64,000 nucleotides of DNA from Galeopsis tetrahit (GCA_963675135.1 OY776129.1:41580141-41644140); one strand, 5' to 3'. Shown: positions 46,951-59,740, numbered from the stretch's first letter. Translations and numbers: made by a program. Notes: generated by a model from the sequence alone, not told the origin.

Positions 46951-49449
46951 CCATGAAAAATAAGACATTGTACTATTTATTTGATTTGTATTTAATAAAT
47001 TAAACTAATTTTAAGCTACAAAAAGTAGGATAATTTGCATAGAAATAATCTTAAGAATGATTTAACATCAATCATACACGTTTAAAATTCTTTCAAAACA
47101 AAGATGGCAAGGATAAGAATTTAGATACTAATGTATTTTTATAGTTGTGCTTTTAAAAATTAAATTTAAAATTTTAAAGTTAAGTTTATTTTTATAGCAA
47201 TGCGTTAATTTTTAGAAGGGGGTGGTTATGGATAATGCACGTTAGCCTTCAATTTATCAATTGTAATTAGTTTCAATCAAATTTTAAAAAAATTATGATT
47301 TTCTAATTTATTGTAATTACTATAAGAACATTTAGTACCATGTATATATTGTGTACTGACACAAATGGAAAAATTACTAATTATCACTAATGAATGACGA
47401 AATCATGTTAATTTCACAATTATATTCAAATTCTTAAATTAATTTTTTATTATAATATGAGTTTCAATAATTAATAATGAGTATAAAGGCTATTTTTTGT
47501 ACACTTAAATCAAACAGATTATAATTAGTCTTAAGATTAATATTCAAAATACAATAAAATTATGATCTCATATATCAAAAACTATTTATATAAATACACA
47601 CCCGCCCACAATTATATACTCATTATAATAAATATAAAATAAAATTTTCAATATATAGAATCAATTGAAATTGAGTTTAGAAATGTTTGAATAATAGTAA
47701 TCCTTCCATATTATCTTTCTCTAAATGATCTCCCTTGAATTAATCACATAATTAATATATAAATAAAATAGACATCCTGAATTGCACATTAAATGCTTAT
47801 ATTCATATTAATTATAATTTCACATATATTATGTTATATAAAAATTTATTGTAATATGTAAACAATGAAAATATTTAAATAAGTCATTTTCCTTATTATA
47901 TATAAATTACCGATTAAGATTTAAAATGATATAATAATAACTAAATAAAAAATTAACACGTAAAAAATTGATAGAATAACTCGTGTCAAAATTAACCCTG
48001 TGAAGAATAATGACACAGAATATATTTAAGAATATTTAATAATTAATTAATACTACAACAAAACACAAACACTACTATTATTATTTTTAAGTGAAGAATA
48101 CACTTTTTTCTATTAAAAATTATACTAAATCAGCAAAATCAAGTCAAAAGACAATATTGTTAAATCTAAATACAAATATTGACTTTATAGAATTGAGAAT
48201 TAGAGGAGATAATGAAACATAACTATAAGATCAAAATAGTCCAACATTACTTAATTTGAATGGAGGGTTGAATTTTATAGAATTTATAATTAAAATAATT
48301 AATGTTCATATTAAATGGAATCTGCAAATTTAATAATTGAAAGTAAATCAATAAAATTCATATAACAGAAATAATAATATGTAAATAGATATGCATAAAT
48401 AAATATAATGAACGGTAAAATATTTCATCACATAAAATTCAAGGATATGTACATATACATATATCCATGAAGTATATATATATATATATATATTTTTTTT
48501 TTTTTTGACGGGTCATGAAGTATAATCTAAAGAACATTAGAAAGTGAATATATACATATGTCCATAATATAATCTATTATAATAATTTGAGAAAGTGAAC
48601 ATACACATATATTCGTGGAGTATAAAGAATAATGTGTGTCAATTATAGATACACATGTCCACCGAGTACAATTTATTATAAATCGAAATATTAAAAAACG
48701 AAAATCGTTTATATGAAAAAAATTGTCATTTGTAAATCAGTGAAAGATGGTGAGAACACTTCAGTTCACTCTTCAAATTCAAATCACAATGATCCAGAAA
48801 AAATAAAGAAAAAATGATTATCAATGAAAAAAATCAAACACAGTGATAAATAATTTAAAACAAAATAAATCAAATACAGATTTTCGTATCAACGAAATAT
48901 GATGAAAATTGTACACTCTTAAAATTAAAATTCTTCGAATCTTCAAACCTTTTTTTGCAAATCTTCAAACTTATGATAAATAACTCCAAAATCTCTAAAT
49001 GTCTGATGACTGGATTTAAACTCTTCAACAAATCTTCAAGCATTGACGAATAAAAATCGACAACTAAACTTCATATCTATACTAAAATATACAATTATAT
49101 AATCGATTATAACGAACGTTTACAATAATCCTAACTCCATAAGAAACATAAAACACAAAAGTAAGAAGATGAGAATGACAAAAAAAAAATGGGTATAAAT
49201 CCGAAAAAAAATAAAAAATTGCTTCTACAATTAATGATTTGATCTTGAGGTCCATATTTCATCAAAAAAATGATCAATGGTAAAAAAAGAAGAGTAACAT
49301 AAAATGAATGAATTAATGTCAATTAATTAGTTGTCATTTGTTAAACATATCATTATCAGCAATAAAAAAATGAACGGTCACGTTGATGATGAAAAAAACT
49401 AATCAATGGCCAATAATGTTTCCCGCCTAAACTAATCTTCAAAGTATAG
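46951..49449. other. AT-rich interior and 5' part of the inner Helitron
   Basis: No gene is supported. The part 48900-49450 (repeated aatcttcaa strings, then gtttcccgcctaaact) is similar to 53150-53900, the corresponding part of the outer Helitron. Short AT microsatellites occur near 48475-48491. Confidence 0.5.
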
Positions 49450-49526
49450 AGTTAGATTTAACACAAACATAAATATTAAAAAATAGATAAAATTACCCTT
49501 CGTCCTCAACTTCAATGTTAACCTTC

Positions 49527-50755
49527 GAGAAAATTTCATTTTACGTCCTGTAACTTAGGTCTAATCCAATTTATATCCTGTAAGTTTTAACTTTTTCGAT
49601 TTACGTCCTTTTTTGTCCAATTTACATCATTTCCGCCGAATTTTTTTAAATCTCACCGGAATGTGAGGAATAAATTGGGATTCCGGCCAAATAGTCCAAT
49701 TTACGTCCTTTAAATTTAAAAATTAAAATTTAATAACTAAAATTTTCTAAAAATCCCATTAAAGATTTAAAAAATCTAAAAGTATCATTAAAAATCCAAA
49801 AATCTCCTTAAAATTAAAAAAATATAAAATGTGTAAAATAAAATTCAAAATATATCACTAAAATTTTGAAAAATATCATTACAAATTATAAAATGTGTAA
49901 AATAAAAATAAAAAATTCTAAAATTTTGAAAATACAAAAAATAAAAAATTCTACAATTCAAAGAATGGAAAATGTGCCTGTCAAAAAAAAAAAAAGAATG
50001 GAAAATGTGGAATTTAAAAATTAAGAAATTCAAAATCTCATTAAAATTTCGAAAAACTCTAAAAAAATCTCATTAATTTATTAAAAATGTATAGATTAAA
50101 AATTACTAATTCTACAAATCTAATAAAAATAATAAAAATTATTAACATTTCATTAAAAATCACATTTGATTCAAACTCGTCTGCCATTAAAGTTTTGCTC
50201 GAACTCCTAAAAATTTTGGATCCCACAAGATTTTTCAACTTACCGTCGAGGTTGAGTGGAAGTTCCACATCTTGATCGATTTTGGAACCGTCCAAAATTC
50301 ATATTCACGATATTTTTAAAATTGTGGAATTTTTTATTTTAAACATTTATAAAATTTTAATTTATAGATTTTTTTATTTTTATGAGTTTTTAGAAAGAAA
50401 AAATTTACACATTTTTAGATTTTTTGAATTGTAGAATTTATAATTTTTTTTAGATATTTTATATTTATTTTACACAATTTATAAGTTTTTAATGGGGTTT
50501 TTAAATTTTTAATGACATTTTTTAAAATTTTTAATGATATTTTCAGAATTTTTTAATTATTAATTTATAATTTTCAAACATAAAGGATGTAAATTGGACT
50601 ATTTGATCGAATTTCCAATTTTTCGGTGGAAAGAGCGTAAATTGGACCGAAAAGGATGTAAATTGGACACCCTAGGACGTAAATTGAAAATGTGAAAACT
50701 TAAAGGATATATTATGTATTAGGCCTAAATTACAGACGTAAAATGAAATTTTCTC
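49527..50755. mobile_element. Mutator-like element with perfect 9-bp target duplication
   Basis: 1229 bp with inverted ends of about 190-200 bp: gagaaaatttcattttacgt on the left and acgtaaaatgaaattttctc on the right, mirrored exactly. Arm motifs include gtccaatttac and ccaaatagtccaatttac. The flanks are ttaaccttc at 49518-49526 and 50756-50764. There is no transposase. The interior is simple AT-rich sequence that is also partly self-complementary. Confidence 0.92.
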
Positions 50756-52860
50756 TTAACCTTCTAAACATGTATTCCTTCTTCAACAACAGTCTCAACA
50801 GGGTGTATACGGACCACAAAAACAATGATATCTTACAAAAATATTGTACAGATTATAAAAGTATTATATATGATGTAGTAGCCATAAAGTATTATAAAAA
50901 ATAAATTTACAATATAAATAATGTAAAACAAATAAACTTTATTTATTTATTTTACCTATCTGATATTTAGCTTCATCTTGACCAAACAATTTTTAATTTT
51001 TCAAAACTCTTGAAAGAGTAAGGAGATTTTAATAACTATATATCTGAACAACACTGAACATAGTATTGTTTTGGAATTGAAGCTTATAAAGATTATTGAT
51101 TGTCAATAATTTTCACTGGATTTTTTTTGTATAATATAACTTGAGCCTTCTCGAAACTTATTCTCAAATTTTTAAATTAGAAATTTTCGAATAGTAACAT
51201 GAATTTTGAAGTATATATCAAATATTAATTATATATTTTTTTAATATAATAAATCTATTTAAACGATATTAGAATAAGATAAAAAAAGAGTTGTCGGAAA
51301 AATAATATTATAAAAAAAAATTGTGGCCTTAAATCATTACTCATAATGTATTGTGTCCTTACAACCTTAACCTTAATTGTTCATTGTTCCTTAACTGGAC
51401 CGGATGTTTGAAATTGATGAGATATGAACAACATTTTCTTACAAAAAAAATTACTATCAATCTAAACACATTGTTAGATAAATTGACTGAAAAATGTGAT
51501 TTAGTTAAATTTTACTATATATTCTTTATAAATTACTTAAAAAATATAAATTATTTATCCTTTAATTTGAATAAACCTTTTTAGAAGTTGATTCAACAAA
51601 TCTTTTAAAAGAACGTAATTTTACTTTTTTGGTTAAAAAATCTACTTATATATAATGGGAAAATAGGACTTAAAACTCATAATTTAATAGTCTATAATTG
51701 TGAATATATAATTGATTAAATTATGCAAAATAACAAAGGTTTTAATTGTTACGATTATTTAAGTGTTATATCATATATGATTATTTTTTTAATTTTTTTA
51801 TCTTAAATGTAATTAAATGAGTTTAAATATTTTATACTGAAATTTTGGAACTACTTTAGGCATTTTTAAATTCAGATTTAATTATGGTATTACTTTAGTC
51901 ATTTTTTAAAATAAAAATTGAGATTTTAATTTTAGATTTAATGAATGTTTAACTAATACTTATACTTAATTGATTAAATTATGCAAGATAATAATGACTT
52001 TAATTATCTTTAATGGGGTTATAAAACTCCATAATTTCTGGAGATAATAAATGTAATGTATAGACATATATATATATATTAAATATAATAATCAATATTC
52101 TTAATAATATGAAGTAAAAAAGAATTTAATTATACAAATAATCATCGATTTTATGGGAATACCTTGATTTGAATTTTATATTGGCACATGTGTAAATAGT
52201 TAGCATTAAAATTTTGAATTAGTTCATTAAGTTTATCTGTTCTTGTGCCTAAATTTTCGACTAATAAGTAGCAATGCATAAATTTAGATTTAGAATCAAC
52301 AATAATTAGCATTAAAAAAAATTAAATTAATCCATTAAATAATTAGCATTAAATTGCTGGATATAATCATCCGCATAAATTTAGATTTTCTAAGATTTTG
52401 ACTAAAAAGTAGCAATAGAATTTATAACAAAATATATATCCATGCATACTTATAAAAAAAAAATTAAAAATTATTAAATAAGATGTAAATAGAATTAAAA
52501 AAATTACTTTATAAATAAGTTAAAGAGTTTCTTAGTTTGTGATATAACAATAGTTGACAAAATATATATTCATAAAATAAACAAAAAAACAAATAATTAA
52601 TAATAAAATACATTAAGACGAAATAAATTACATATTCTTAATCATATATATTAATACGAAAGATACAATAAGTAAAATACATATATAACACAACTTGGAT
52701 TGAATTAATAATATTACACTGTAAAGTACTTGAAACTAAAGTAAAATAAATTAAAAAAATGAAATTTAAGTGTAAAGAAAATTCATTTATAAGTATAACA
52801 AATCTTATCAGAAGATTATACAACATGTAAAAATATATAAATAATTGTGACATTTTTTTT

Positions 52861-52976
52861 TAATGATACTAAAATATACAATGATCTTTTCATTCATAAA
52901 AAATTTAAAATACATTTTTAATGATACTAAAATATACAATGATCTTTTCATTCATAAAAAATTTAAAATACAAAAG
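52861..52976. repeat. 58-bp tandem duplication
   Basis: Two copies start taatgatactaaaatataca, at 52861 and 52919, and are identical over almost their full length. Confidence 0.9.
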
Positions 52977-53105
52977 ATATTTATAAATTTACAAAAAAGA
53001 CTACATCAAATACAAAAAAATATTTAACAAACTATATATCATTAACCTAATAGAACATCTTTAAACATTCAAGGTTTCTTAAAAAAAAAAAATTTAAAAC
53101 CTTAA

Positions 53106-53106
<1 letters not shown>

Positions 53107-53148
<42 letters not shown>
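53107..53148. repeat. (AT)n microsatellite
   Basis: About 20 consecutive AT dinucleotides. Confidence 0.9.
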
Positions 53149-53150
<2 letters not shown>

Positions 53151-53929
53151 TAAATCTTGAAGCATCTTCAACAAATCTTCGAATAACCCTTCAAAATTTC
53201 TTCAAGAAAAATCTTCAATCTTCAATGAGTAACACCAAATCCATGAACAATTTTCAAACATCTTAAACTAATCTTCGAATTTTTACAAAAAAATAAAATA
53301 AAATGACCAACTACACCACAAACCTACATAAAAAAATAAATTTACAAATAATCTAAAAGAAAATTTTCAAACCTTCAAAATATCTTTTAAAAAAATCTTG
53401 AATCTTCAAACGAATAACAACAAAATCTTCGTAAATCTTCAAACATCTCTAACAAATCTTCGAGTAAACCTTCAAGACCTCTTCAATTAACAATGAATAA
53501 CACCAAAGTCTTGAAATATCTTCAACACATCTAGAAAAATACATATAAAATAATAATAAAAAAATCTCATAAAACAATATTACATTACAAACTTACAGAA
53601 AAACGAAAATTGAGATGATGAGAATGATCTAGAAAAGAGAGGAATATATAGGGAAAAAAATTATAACGATTCCTAAATTTAAGCTTTGATCCAAAGGATA
53701 AAATTTGATCAACATAAATCAACGGTTAAAATTAAGAAAGATAAAAGCGAGATATTAATTATAATTAGTATAGAAAATTACTATAATTATCAAAGAAAAA
53801 ATGAACGGCCATGATGATGATGAAGAAAAGAGATCAACGGACGAAACAGTTTCCCGCCTAAACTATAAAAGGAAATCCGTAGGTGTATTATATTAGTATA
53901 GATGTGTTTGATTGAGTTTCCAACATGTG

Positions 53930-54695
53930 GAGAAGTCGAATAGTCAACATATTTGGGAGGCTTAAGTAGGCCCAACATTTGGAGTTAACTTAACAAAGAG
54001 AGAGTAGCATTCACATTTTTTTAGAGAATTTCAAGAGTAAGAAATTTGTAAAAGCAATATCTTTTGAGTTTCAACTGTTGGATCGATCTGATTTTTGAAC
54101 AGAATGTTCAGGAATCATCGAGGGACATTCTGAACAGTGGAGATCGTAGTTGGATCTTTGTATTGTAGGGAATAACCAAGAACAAAATGGTTTGTTTTCT
54201 GGGCAATTCAATTCACTTCTACGCAATTGAGTTTAAGAGGTTGTTTCTCACAAATCAACCGTTAGATCGAGTTGTAACTTGGACAACATATTCAGGAGGC
54301 GTTTTAGTTCATTCTGGACGATGGAAATCGGGTTCTGAGCTTTTGAGCGTCGAAAAAAATAGACAGGCAGATTGGTGTTATTGGTGAGATCCTTCTTATC
54401 TCATTGTAGTTATCAAGTATTGTGTATTTTGATAAGTTTGTGGTTGAATATCTGTTGTGACAGATTGTAATTATACTTAGATTCTTGTCATAGTGATGCT
54501 ATTTGGTGGACTATAGTCCCGTGATTTTTACTCCTTACGTTGAGGAGATTTTCCACATAAAAATTGTTTGTGTTTTATATTGTGTGTGGTTATTTAATAT
54601 TATTTCGTGCTAGATTCACACAAGAGAATGGTAATTGATCATTCCGCTTCGTAGAAGAATAATTATGTGTTATTATTCGTGTGTTTATCCCAACA
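53930..54695 (+). repeat. Copia LTR remnant
   Basis: The 3' part reads like a plant copia LTR: gtggactatagtcccgtgat, then ccttacgttgaggagatttt, then an end at tgtttatcccaaca. It is not followed by a primer-binding site or gag, so it is a solo or truncated LTR. The left limit is uncertain. Confidence 0.6.
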
Positions 54696-55012
54696 ATATG
54701 GTCGACCATATGACATGGTACCATATGGACTGTGTGGAAAAGTAGAAACGAGGTCATTTTCAAAGGAGCAAAGTTCTAAATTGACAAAATTATTCACAAT
54801 ATTAAGTTATAAACATTTAGGTGGCTCAAGGTAATAGTTTTATTAAATCAGTGGAATAATTTTTTAGGATTGGATAAGAGAACCTATCCTTTATTGTAGT
54901 TAGTTTGTAATTTTGTATATGATTGTATTCTTTTGATTGAAGTATTTCTGATACCCATAAATACAGATTTGTTGTTTCCAAAAAAATGAACAACTTTAAA
55001 TATTGTTGCAAT

Positions 55013-55327
55013 TTAAATTTTTAATACTTTCCCAAGATACTCATTGGGAAGGGTATGTAAAATATAATTTTTGGCCAAGCTGTCCAAGTTGTTCTGCTTC
55101 ATTTCTTCAGCAGTTAACTCTAACCTGGGTTTAGGAACAAGTACACCAACAGCCTTTGTCGGTTCCAGTGTTGCAGTGTTGGGTACCATGGTAGTGATTG
55201 GCCCTTGTTTGATCACAGAAATCATCAGATCATGAGTTGAGCTGAAAATGACCTCCATCCTCAGTTTCCAGTAGTCATAATCTACAACTTTGAACTTAGG
55301 AAGTTTGTTCACGTTAGTTTCATCCAT
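55013..55327 (-). pseudogene. Detached copia gag amino-terminal fragment
   Basis: A 104-codon minus-strand frame starts MDETNVNKLPKFKVVDYDYW and contains LTAEEMKQNNLDSLAKNYIL. It has the same layout as the first part of the Sirevirus Gag at 28550 (LPMFSIENYDFWKIRMRAHL, LTAEERKRHNLNYIA). It stops after the region equivalent to Gag residue 125. No primer-binding site, zinc knuckle or pol is next to it. The sequence 54696-55012 around its end holds no recognised element. Confidence 0.75.
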
Positions 55328-55482
55328 GATAGATCAGACAGATAAAATCAGTAGTGTAGCAAGTAGATTCAGATAGAAGATCATCAACTAGAAGATTATT
55401 TATAGGATCCATATCCCAACATCAAATATTCATAATATATATACGTATTTATAATACATAGTATATATATCTCATAATATAT

Positions 55483-58152
55483 GTCTATTAATATATTAAA
55501 GATGGATTTGCCTTAAGATTGTCAGTTTCCTGCCTGTTGTAGGTAATCAATTTAACAGGTGTCTAATATAATTCATACGTGTCAATTGCTCGTGTCTACC
55601 TTCCTCTTTTGTCTTTCTATCCCCTCTTGTATTGTGTTTGGTTTCTAAAAAAATCTTAGATTTCCTATTTCTTTCACTCCTTTTGCAGTGATTTGTATAT
55701 GCAAAAACTCAGCGTTCTTAGTCGTCGCCGCCGCACCTACGCCCCGTAGTCTATGTTGTTGTCACCTCAATCCTTGAGGTGTTTACCCGGATATACTTTT
55801 TTTTTTATGAATTTATTGAGATAGAAATTCTACATCCAAAAGCAATTATCATTCTTCCTTAGTAAAAACTAAGTGCTCAATAGGACATTACAAACTTAGA
55901 AGTGGGTTCTCAATCCACTACTGTAGTTTTTTTGTTTTTTTAATTTTTCTTTATTTTTTTATACAGTGAAACAAAAAGTAGGCATATCAGTAAAGAAAAA
56001 TGAAGAATAAAAGATGAATTTCTAGCAAGAAAGTGAGCACCCCATTTCTTTGACCACCTGTGCAATTTCTCCTATGATATCACCCAATTTCGACAGGCCC
56101 GACAATTGCCCCTTTAAAGCATTACACTAAATTGATTGTAGTCTGCTGGAACTGCAGTGACATAAAAGTTACAAATATCATGCCATGATAAATTAGCCCA
56201 TAAAATGTCACTTAAATATACATCACTAAATGTTTAGAGCTATTGAGTGCATCAAATACAATATTCAATGTTACCTCTTCTACTATCATAACCTTGTCCT
56301 TAGACTTTGAGCCACAATAACCTGTTCACAAGAGAGGTGTAATTATGAATAACATTTAATTATCTAACTTCGACAAAGAACTTATTGAATTTTCTATAAA
56401 AATTAATAAGCATTATTTTCGTTATTATATACTGAAATTGAAAATTATAACTTTCAGCAAAATTTACACAAGTACTCTAATGGCTAAAAGTACAATGCAG
56501 TTTGCTATGAATCTGTAATTGCTAGAGAAAATGTAAACAAAGGCACAATGTTATTAAACTATTATGATTACATTCCTGAATATCTTGATGAAGCAATCCA
56601 AGGCATGAATTGACTTTTATGCATGGTGTTTTTTAGGTAAAATACATTGTTCACTGGAGATCATCTGAGGCGAGTAATTTAGGAGAAGCTAAACAAACAG
56701 AGGTTGCAATGACGATAATTTAAAAGGAGAAGTAGAAGTGTAAGGTTGTTGTCGAAGTCGTAACTTGCATTTTTTTTTTAATTTAATGATGGTACTCAGC
56801 AGTAATAATACCTCAGTTTGACTTGTGTTCGTATTTATTTCTCCTTAATGCTAACTTATGCAATGAGTGAAAGTTGCAATATAACAAAAAAAGAGCATGG
56901 ATTAGGACTCGAATAATATCAACTCAATTCATTTGAAAAGTAGAGGTATGTTGCATATGATGGGGGAGTCTATTTAGAGATGAATGTAAGTATCTACTGG
57001 TTAAACCTAAACTAAATAAAGAAAACAAGTAAAAGCAATAAAACGTAGTATATTTAAAACAAGTAGAATTGTAGAAAAATGAAAAAGGAGACACAAAGCA
57101 GTGGCACGATGAAGGAAAGTAACAATTTCGCAATTTAGATTAAGATGATCTCAAGCAACAATTTATCAAACACTTGGTGAGCGTATGAATGTACAACAAT
57201 CATAATCTAATCTCTCTTTCCAATGTAATCACGAAGCAAAAAATACTTCAATTATAGGTAATAATTAATTGGAAAAAAACGTATCAACCTGAACTGTGGA
57301 ATAAGATTACTAAATTCATTTGGTGATAAAATTATCACCAACACAAACCAACAAAATAGAAGCAAAGTCAATTTAGTTGTCTACAATCTGAAAATTTGTG
57401 TTTAACATTTGAAGAACTCAGCTACGCCACCGACTCGAACCCCTGGCACCTCTAATTTACACAGCCGCCTGTGCTTTGATGATTTCAATCCATATACAGA
57501 AACAAAGCCCACAAGAACATATGTAAAAGCCTCAAATTAACTAAACCCCAACCCACCCCCACCTTTGTTGCTGCTATAAAAATTACTAATTTAGGGAAGT
57601 GGTGAAATGGTGGTAGCAAGAAACTCCAAAAATGTGATACAAAAATAAAGCCCACAAGAATGATATATAAAATCCCCAAATTAACTAAACCCCAACCCAC
57701 CTCCGTCGCTACTATAAAAACCACTAATTGATAATTGAGGGAAGTGGTGAAATGGACGGTAACAAGAGAACTCCAAAAATGTGAGAATTCAAATTAAAAT
57801 TCAAAAAGGCGAGAATCGGACTAACAAATTACAAGAAAAATACATCAAAAAATTACCTTTCTTGAAATTTTGACAACAACATAGACTACGGGGCGTAGGT
57901 GCGGCGACGACGACTAAGAACGCTGAATTTTTGCATATACAAATCGCTGCAAAAGGAGTGAAAGAAATAGAAAATCTAATATTTTTTTAGAAACCAAACA
58001 CAGTACAAGAGGGGATTGAAAGACAAAAGAGGAAGGTAGACATGAGCAATTGACACGTATGAATTATATTAGACACATGTTAAATTGATTACCTACAACC
58101 GGCAGGAAACTGGTCATCTTAAGGCAACTCCCTCTTTAATATAGTAATAGAT
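55483..58152. mobile_element. 2.7-kb element with 281-bp inverted ends
   Basis: 55483-55763 is the inverted match of 57872-58152, with roughly 90% identity by eye. The arms begin tctattaatatattaaagat and end in a GC-rich segment (cgccgcacctacgccccgta). The interior (55764-57871) has no transposase or supported gene. It includes a 143-bp tandem duplication at 57507-57797. Length and arm size fit a Mutator-like or foldback element. The target duplication is not clear in the AT-rich flanks. Confidence 0.85.
57507..57797. repeat. 143-bp tandem duplication
   Basis: Copies start gcccacaagaa at 57507 and 57650 and share aattaactaaaccccaaccc and gggaagtggtgaaatgg. They are about 85-90% similar by eye. 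Confidence 0.8.
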
Positions 58153-58184
58153 ATATATTAAACTACCATTTTAAAAAAATATGT

Positions 58185-58187
<3 letters not shown>

Positions 58188-58217
<30 letters not shown>
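58188..58217. repeat. (AT)n microsatellite
   Basis: About 15 AT dinucleotides at the edge of the satellite-like array. Confidence 0.85.
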
Positions 58218-58219
<2 letters not shown>

Positions 58220-58239
58220 AAATTATGGGGGGTTACAGT

Positions 58240-59295
58240 TTAGAGTTCGATTACTCGTTAGAATGTGTTGATCAATTCAGAGTTTGACTACTCGATTCTC
58301 ACCGCTCAGGGTTTAGAGTTCGATTACTCGTTTCAATGTGTTAATCACATTTAAATTCAATAGTGTAAACTTATGATTCATTAATTTAATTTTCAGTGTG
58401 TTGATCACATTTAAATTCAATAGTGTACACTTAATGTTCGACTATTTGATTCTCACCGTTCAGGATTAAGGGTTCGATTACTTGTTTCAATGTGTTGATC
58501 ACATTTAAATTCAAATAGTGTACAATTATGATTCATTAATTCAATTTTCAATGTGATGATCACATTTAAATTCAATAGTGTACACTTAAGGTTCGACTAT
58601 TCGATACTCACCGTTCAGGGTTTAGGGTTTAGGGTTCGATTACTCATTTCAATGTGTTGATCACATTTAAATTCAAATAGTGTACACTTATGATTCATTA
58701 ATTTAATTTTCAATGTGTTGATCACATTTAAATTCAATAGTGTACACTTAAGGTTCAACTATTCGATTCTCGCCGTTCAAGATTCAGGGTTTAGTGTTCG
58801 ATTACTCGTTTCAATGTGTTGATCACATTTAAATTCAAATAGTGTACACTTATGATTCATTAATTTAATTTTCAATGTGTTGATCACATTTAAATTCAAT
58901 AGTGTACACTTAAAATTCGACTATTCCTCAACGTTCAGGGTTTAGGGTTCGATTACTCGTTTCAATGTGTTGATCATATTTAAATTCAAAGAGTGTACAC
59001 TTATTATTCATTAATTTAATTTCCAATGTGTTGACCACATTTAAATTCAATAGTGTACACTTAAGGTTCGACTGCTCGATTCTCACCGTTCAGGGTATAG
59101 GACTTAGGGTTCGATTACTCGTTTTAATGTGTTGATCACATTTAAATTCAAATAGTGTACACTTATGATTCATTAATTTAATTTCCAATGTGTTGATCAC
59201 ATTTAAATTCAATAATGTACACTTAAGGTTCGACTGCTCGATTCTCACCGTTCAGGGTTTAGTGTTTAAGGTTATGATTACTCGTTTCAATGTGT
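58240..59295. repeat. Satellite-like array, about 160-bp units, 6-7 copies
   Basis: The anchor cgattactcgtttcaatgtg recurs near 58321, 58475, 58637, 58799, 58950, 59112 and 59275, giving periods of 151-163 bp. Each unit is a dimer: two related halves, both containing gttgatcacatttaaattca. One half ends in gattcattaatttaat, the other in tcaccgttcagggtttaggg. The second carries one or two telomere-type TTTAGGG motifs. Confidence 0.92.
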
Positions 59296-59439
59296 TGAAT
59301 TATTAGTGTTAGAAATTAAATTAATTACTCTACAATTATCACCTTAAATTACGAAAATTGAATTATTAGTGTTAGTAATTAAATTAAATTAAATTACGAA
59401 AATTGAATTATTAGTGTTAAAATAAAATATTTGACACTT

Positions 59440-59740
59440 AGGGATTAAAAAATTCATAATTTTACACTAAGGTTGTTAAAATGAAATATTTTACACTAAG
59501 AGATTAAAAAAATCTTAATTTTACACCAAGGTTGTTAAAATGAAATATTTTACACTAAGAGATTAAAAAAATCTTAATTTTACACCAAGGTTGTTAAAAT
59601 GAAATATTTTACACTTAGAGATTAAAAAATTCGTAATTTTACATCAAGGTTGTTAAAATGAAATATTTTACACTTAGAGATTAAAAATTCATAAATTTAC
59701 ACCAAGGTTGTTAAAATGAAATATTTGTTAAATTAAGGTT
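59440..59740. repeat. 59-bp tandem array, about 5 copies
   Basis: The anchor ggttgttaaaatgaaatatt recurs at about 59471, 59530, 59589, 59648 and 59706. Units also carry the string ttacacttagagattaaaaa. A related gaattattagtgtta repeat precedes it at 59297-59420. Confidence 0.9.

Larger units (their letters stand above)
26413..49450 (-). mobile_element. Putative inner Helitron of the same family
   Basis: The left end has the same hairpin (cacccgtgctaacgcacgg, 26417-26435) with a mutated CCAG end followed by T on the minus strand. The right end, on the minus strand at 49450, starts TCTATACTTTGAAGATTAG and shares TTTAGGCGGGAAAC with the outer end. Sequence after each left end aligns between the two elements, including aattaaataatgcaataat. 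The order 3'-3'-5'-5' implies nesting. A Sirevirus sits inside at 26789-41816. Confidence 0.5.
23204..53902 (-). mobile_element. Putative outer Helitron, minus strand, with nested insertions
   Basis: On the minus strand the right end starts TCTATACTAATATAATACAC at 53902 and follows an A. The left end closes with a hairpin (CCGTGC-gctaGCACGG type, 23212-23232) followed by CTAG at 23207-23204 and then T. These are Helitron hallmarks: 5' TC, a 3' hairpin, a CTRR end, and insertion between A and T. No Rep/helicase ORF is present, so it is non-autonomous. Most of the 30.7 kb is later insertion: an inner Helitron, a Sirevirus, MULEs, hAT-like elements and MITEs. Structural prediction only. Confidence 0.55.
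50765..53902. other. AT-rich outer Helitron interior and 5' end
   Basis: No gene is seen. It holds a 58-bp tandem duplication (52861-52976), an AT microsatellite (53107-53148) and the aatcttcaa-rich subterminal region leading to the 5' end at 53902. Confidence 0.45.

Noticed and set aside
54187..54387. 66-codon ORF starting MVCFLGNSIHF
   Set aside because: It lies inside a copia LTR remnant. No domain was seen.
58240..59295. Possible CRISPR-like array
   Set aside because: Repeats are about 160 bp with no unique spacers in a plant nuclear context. It is an ordinary tandem repeat.
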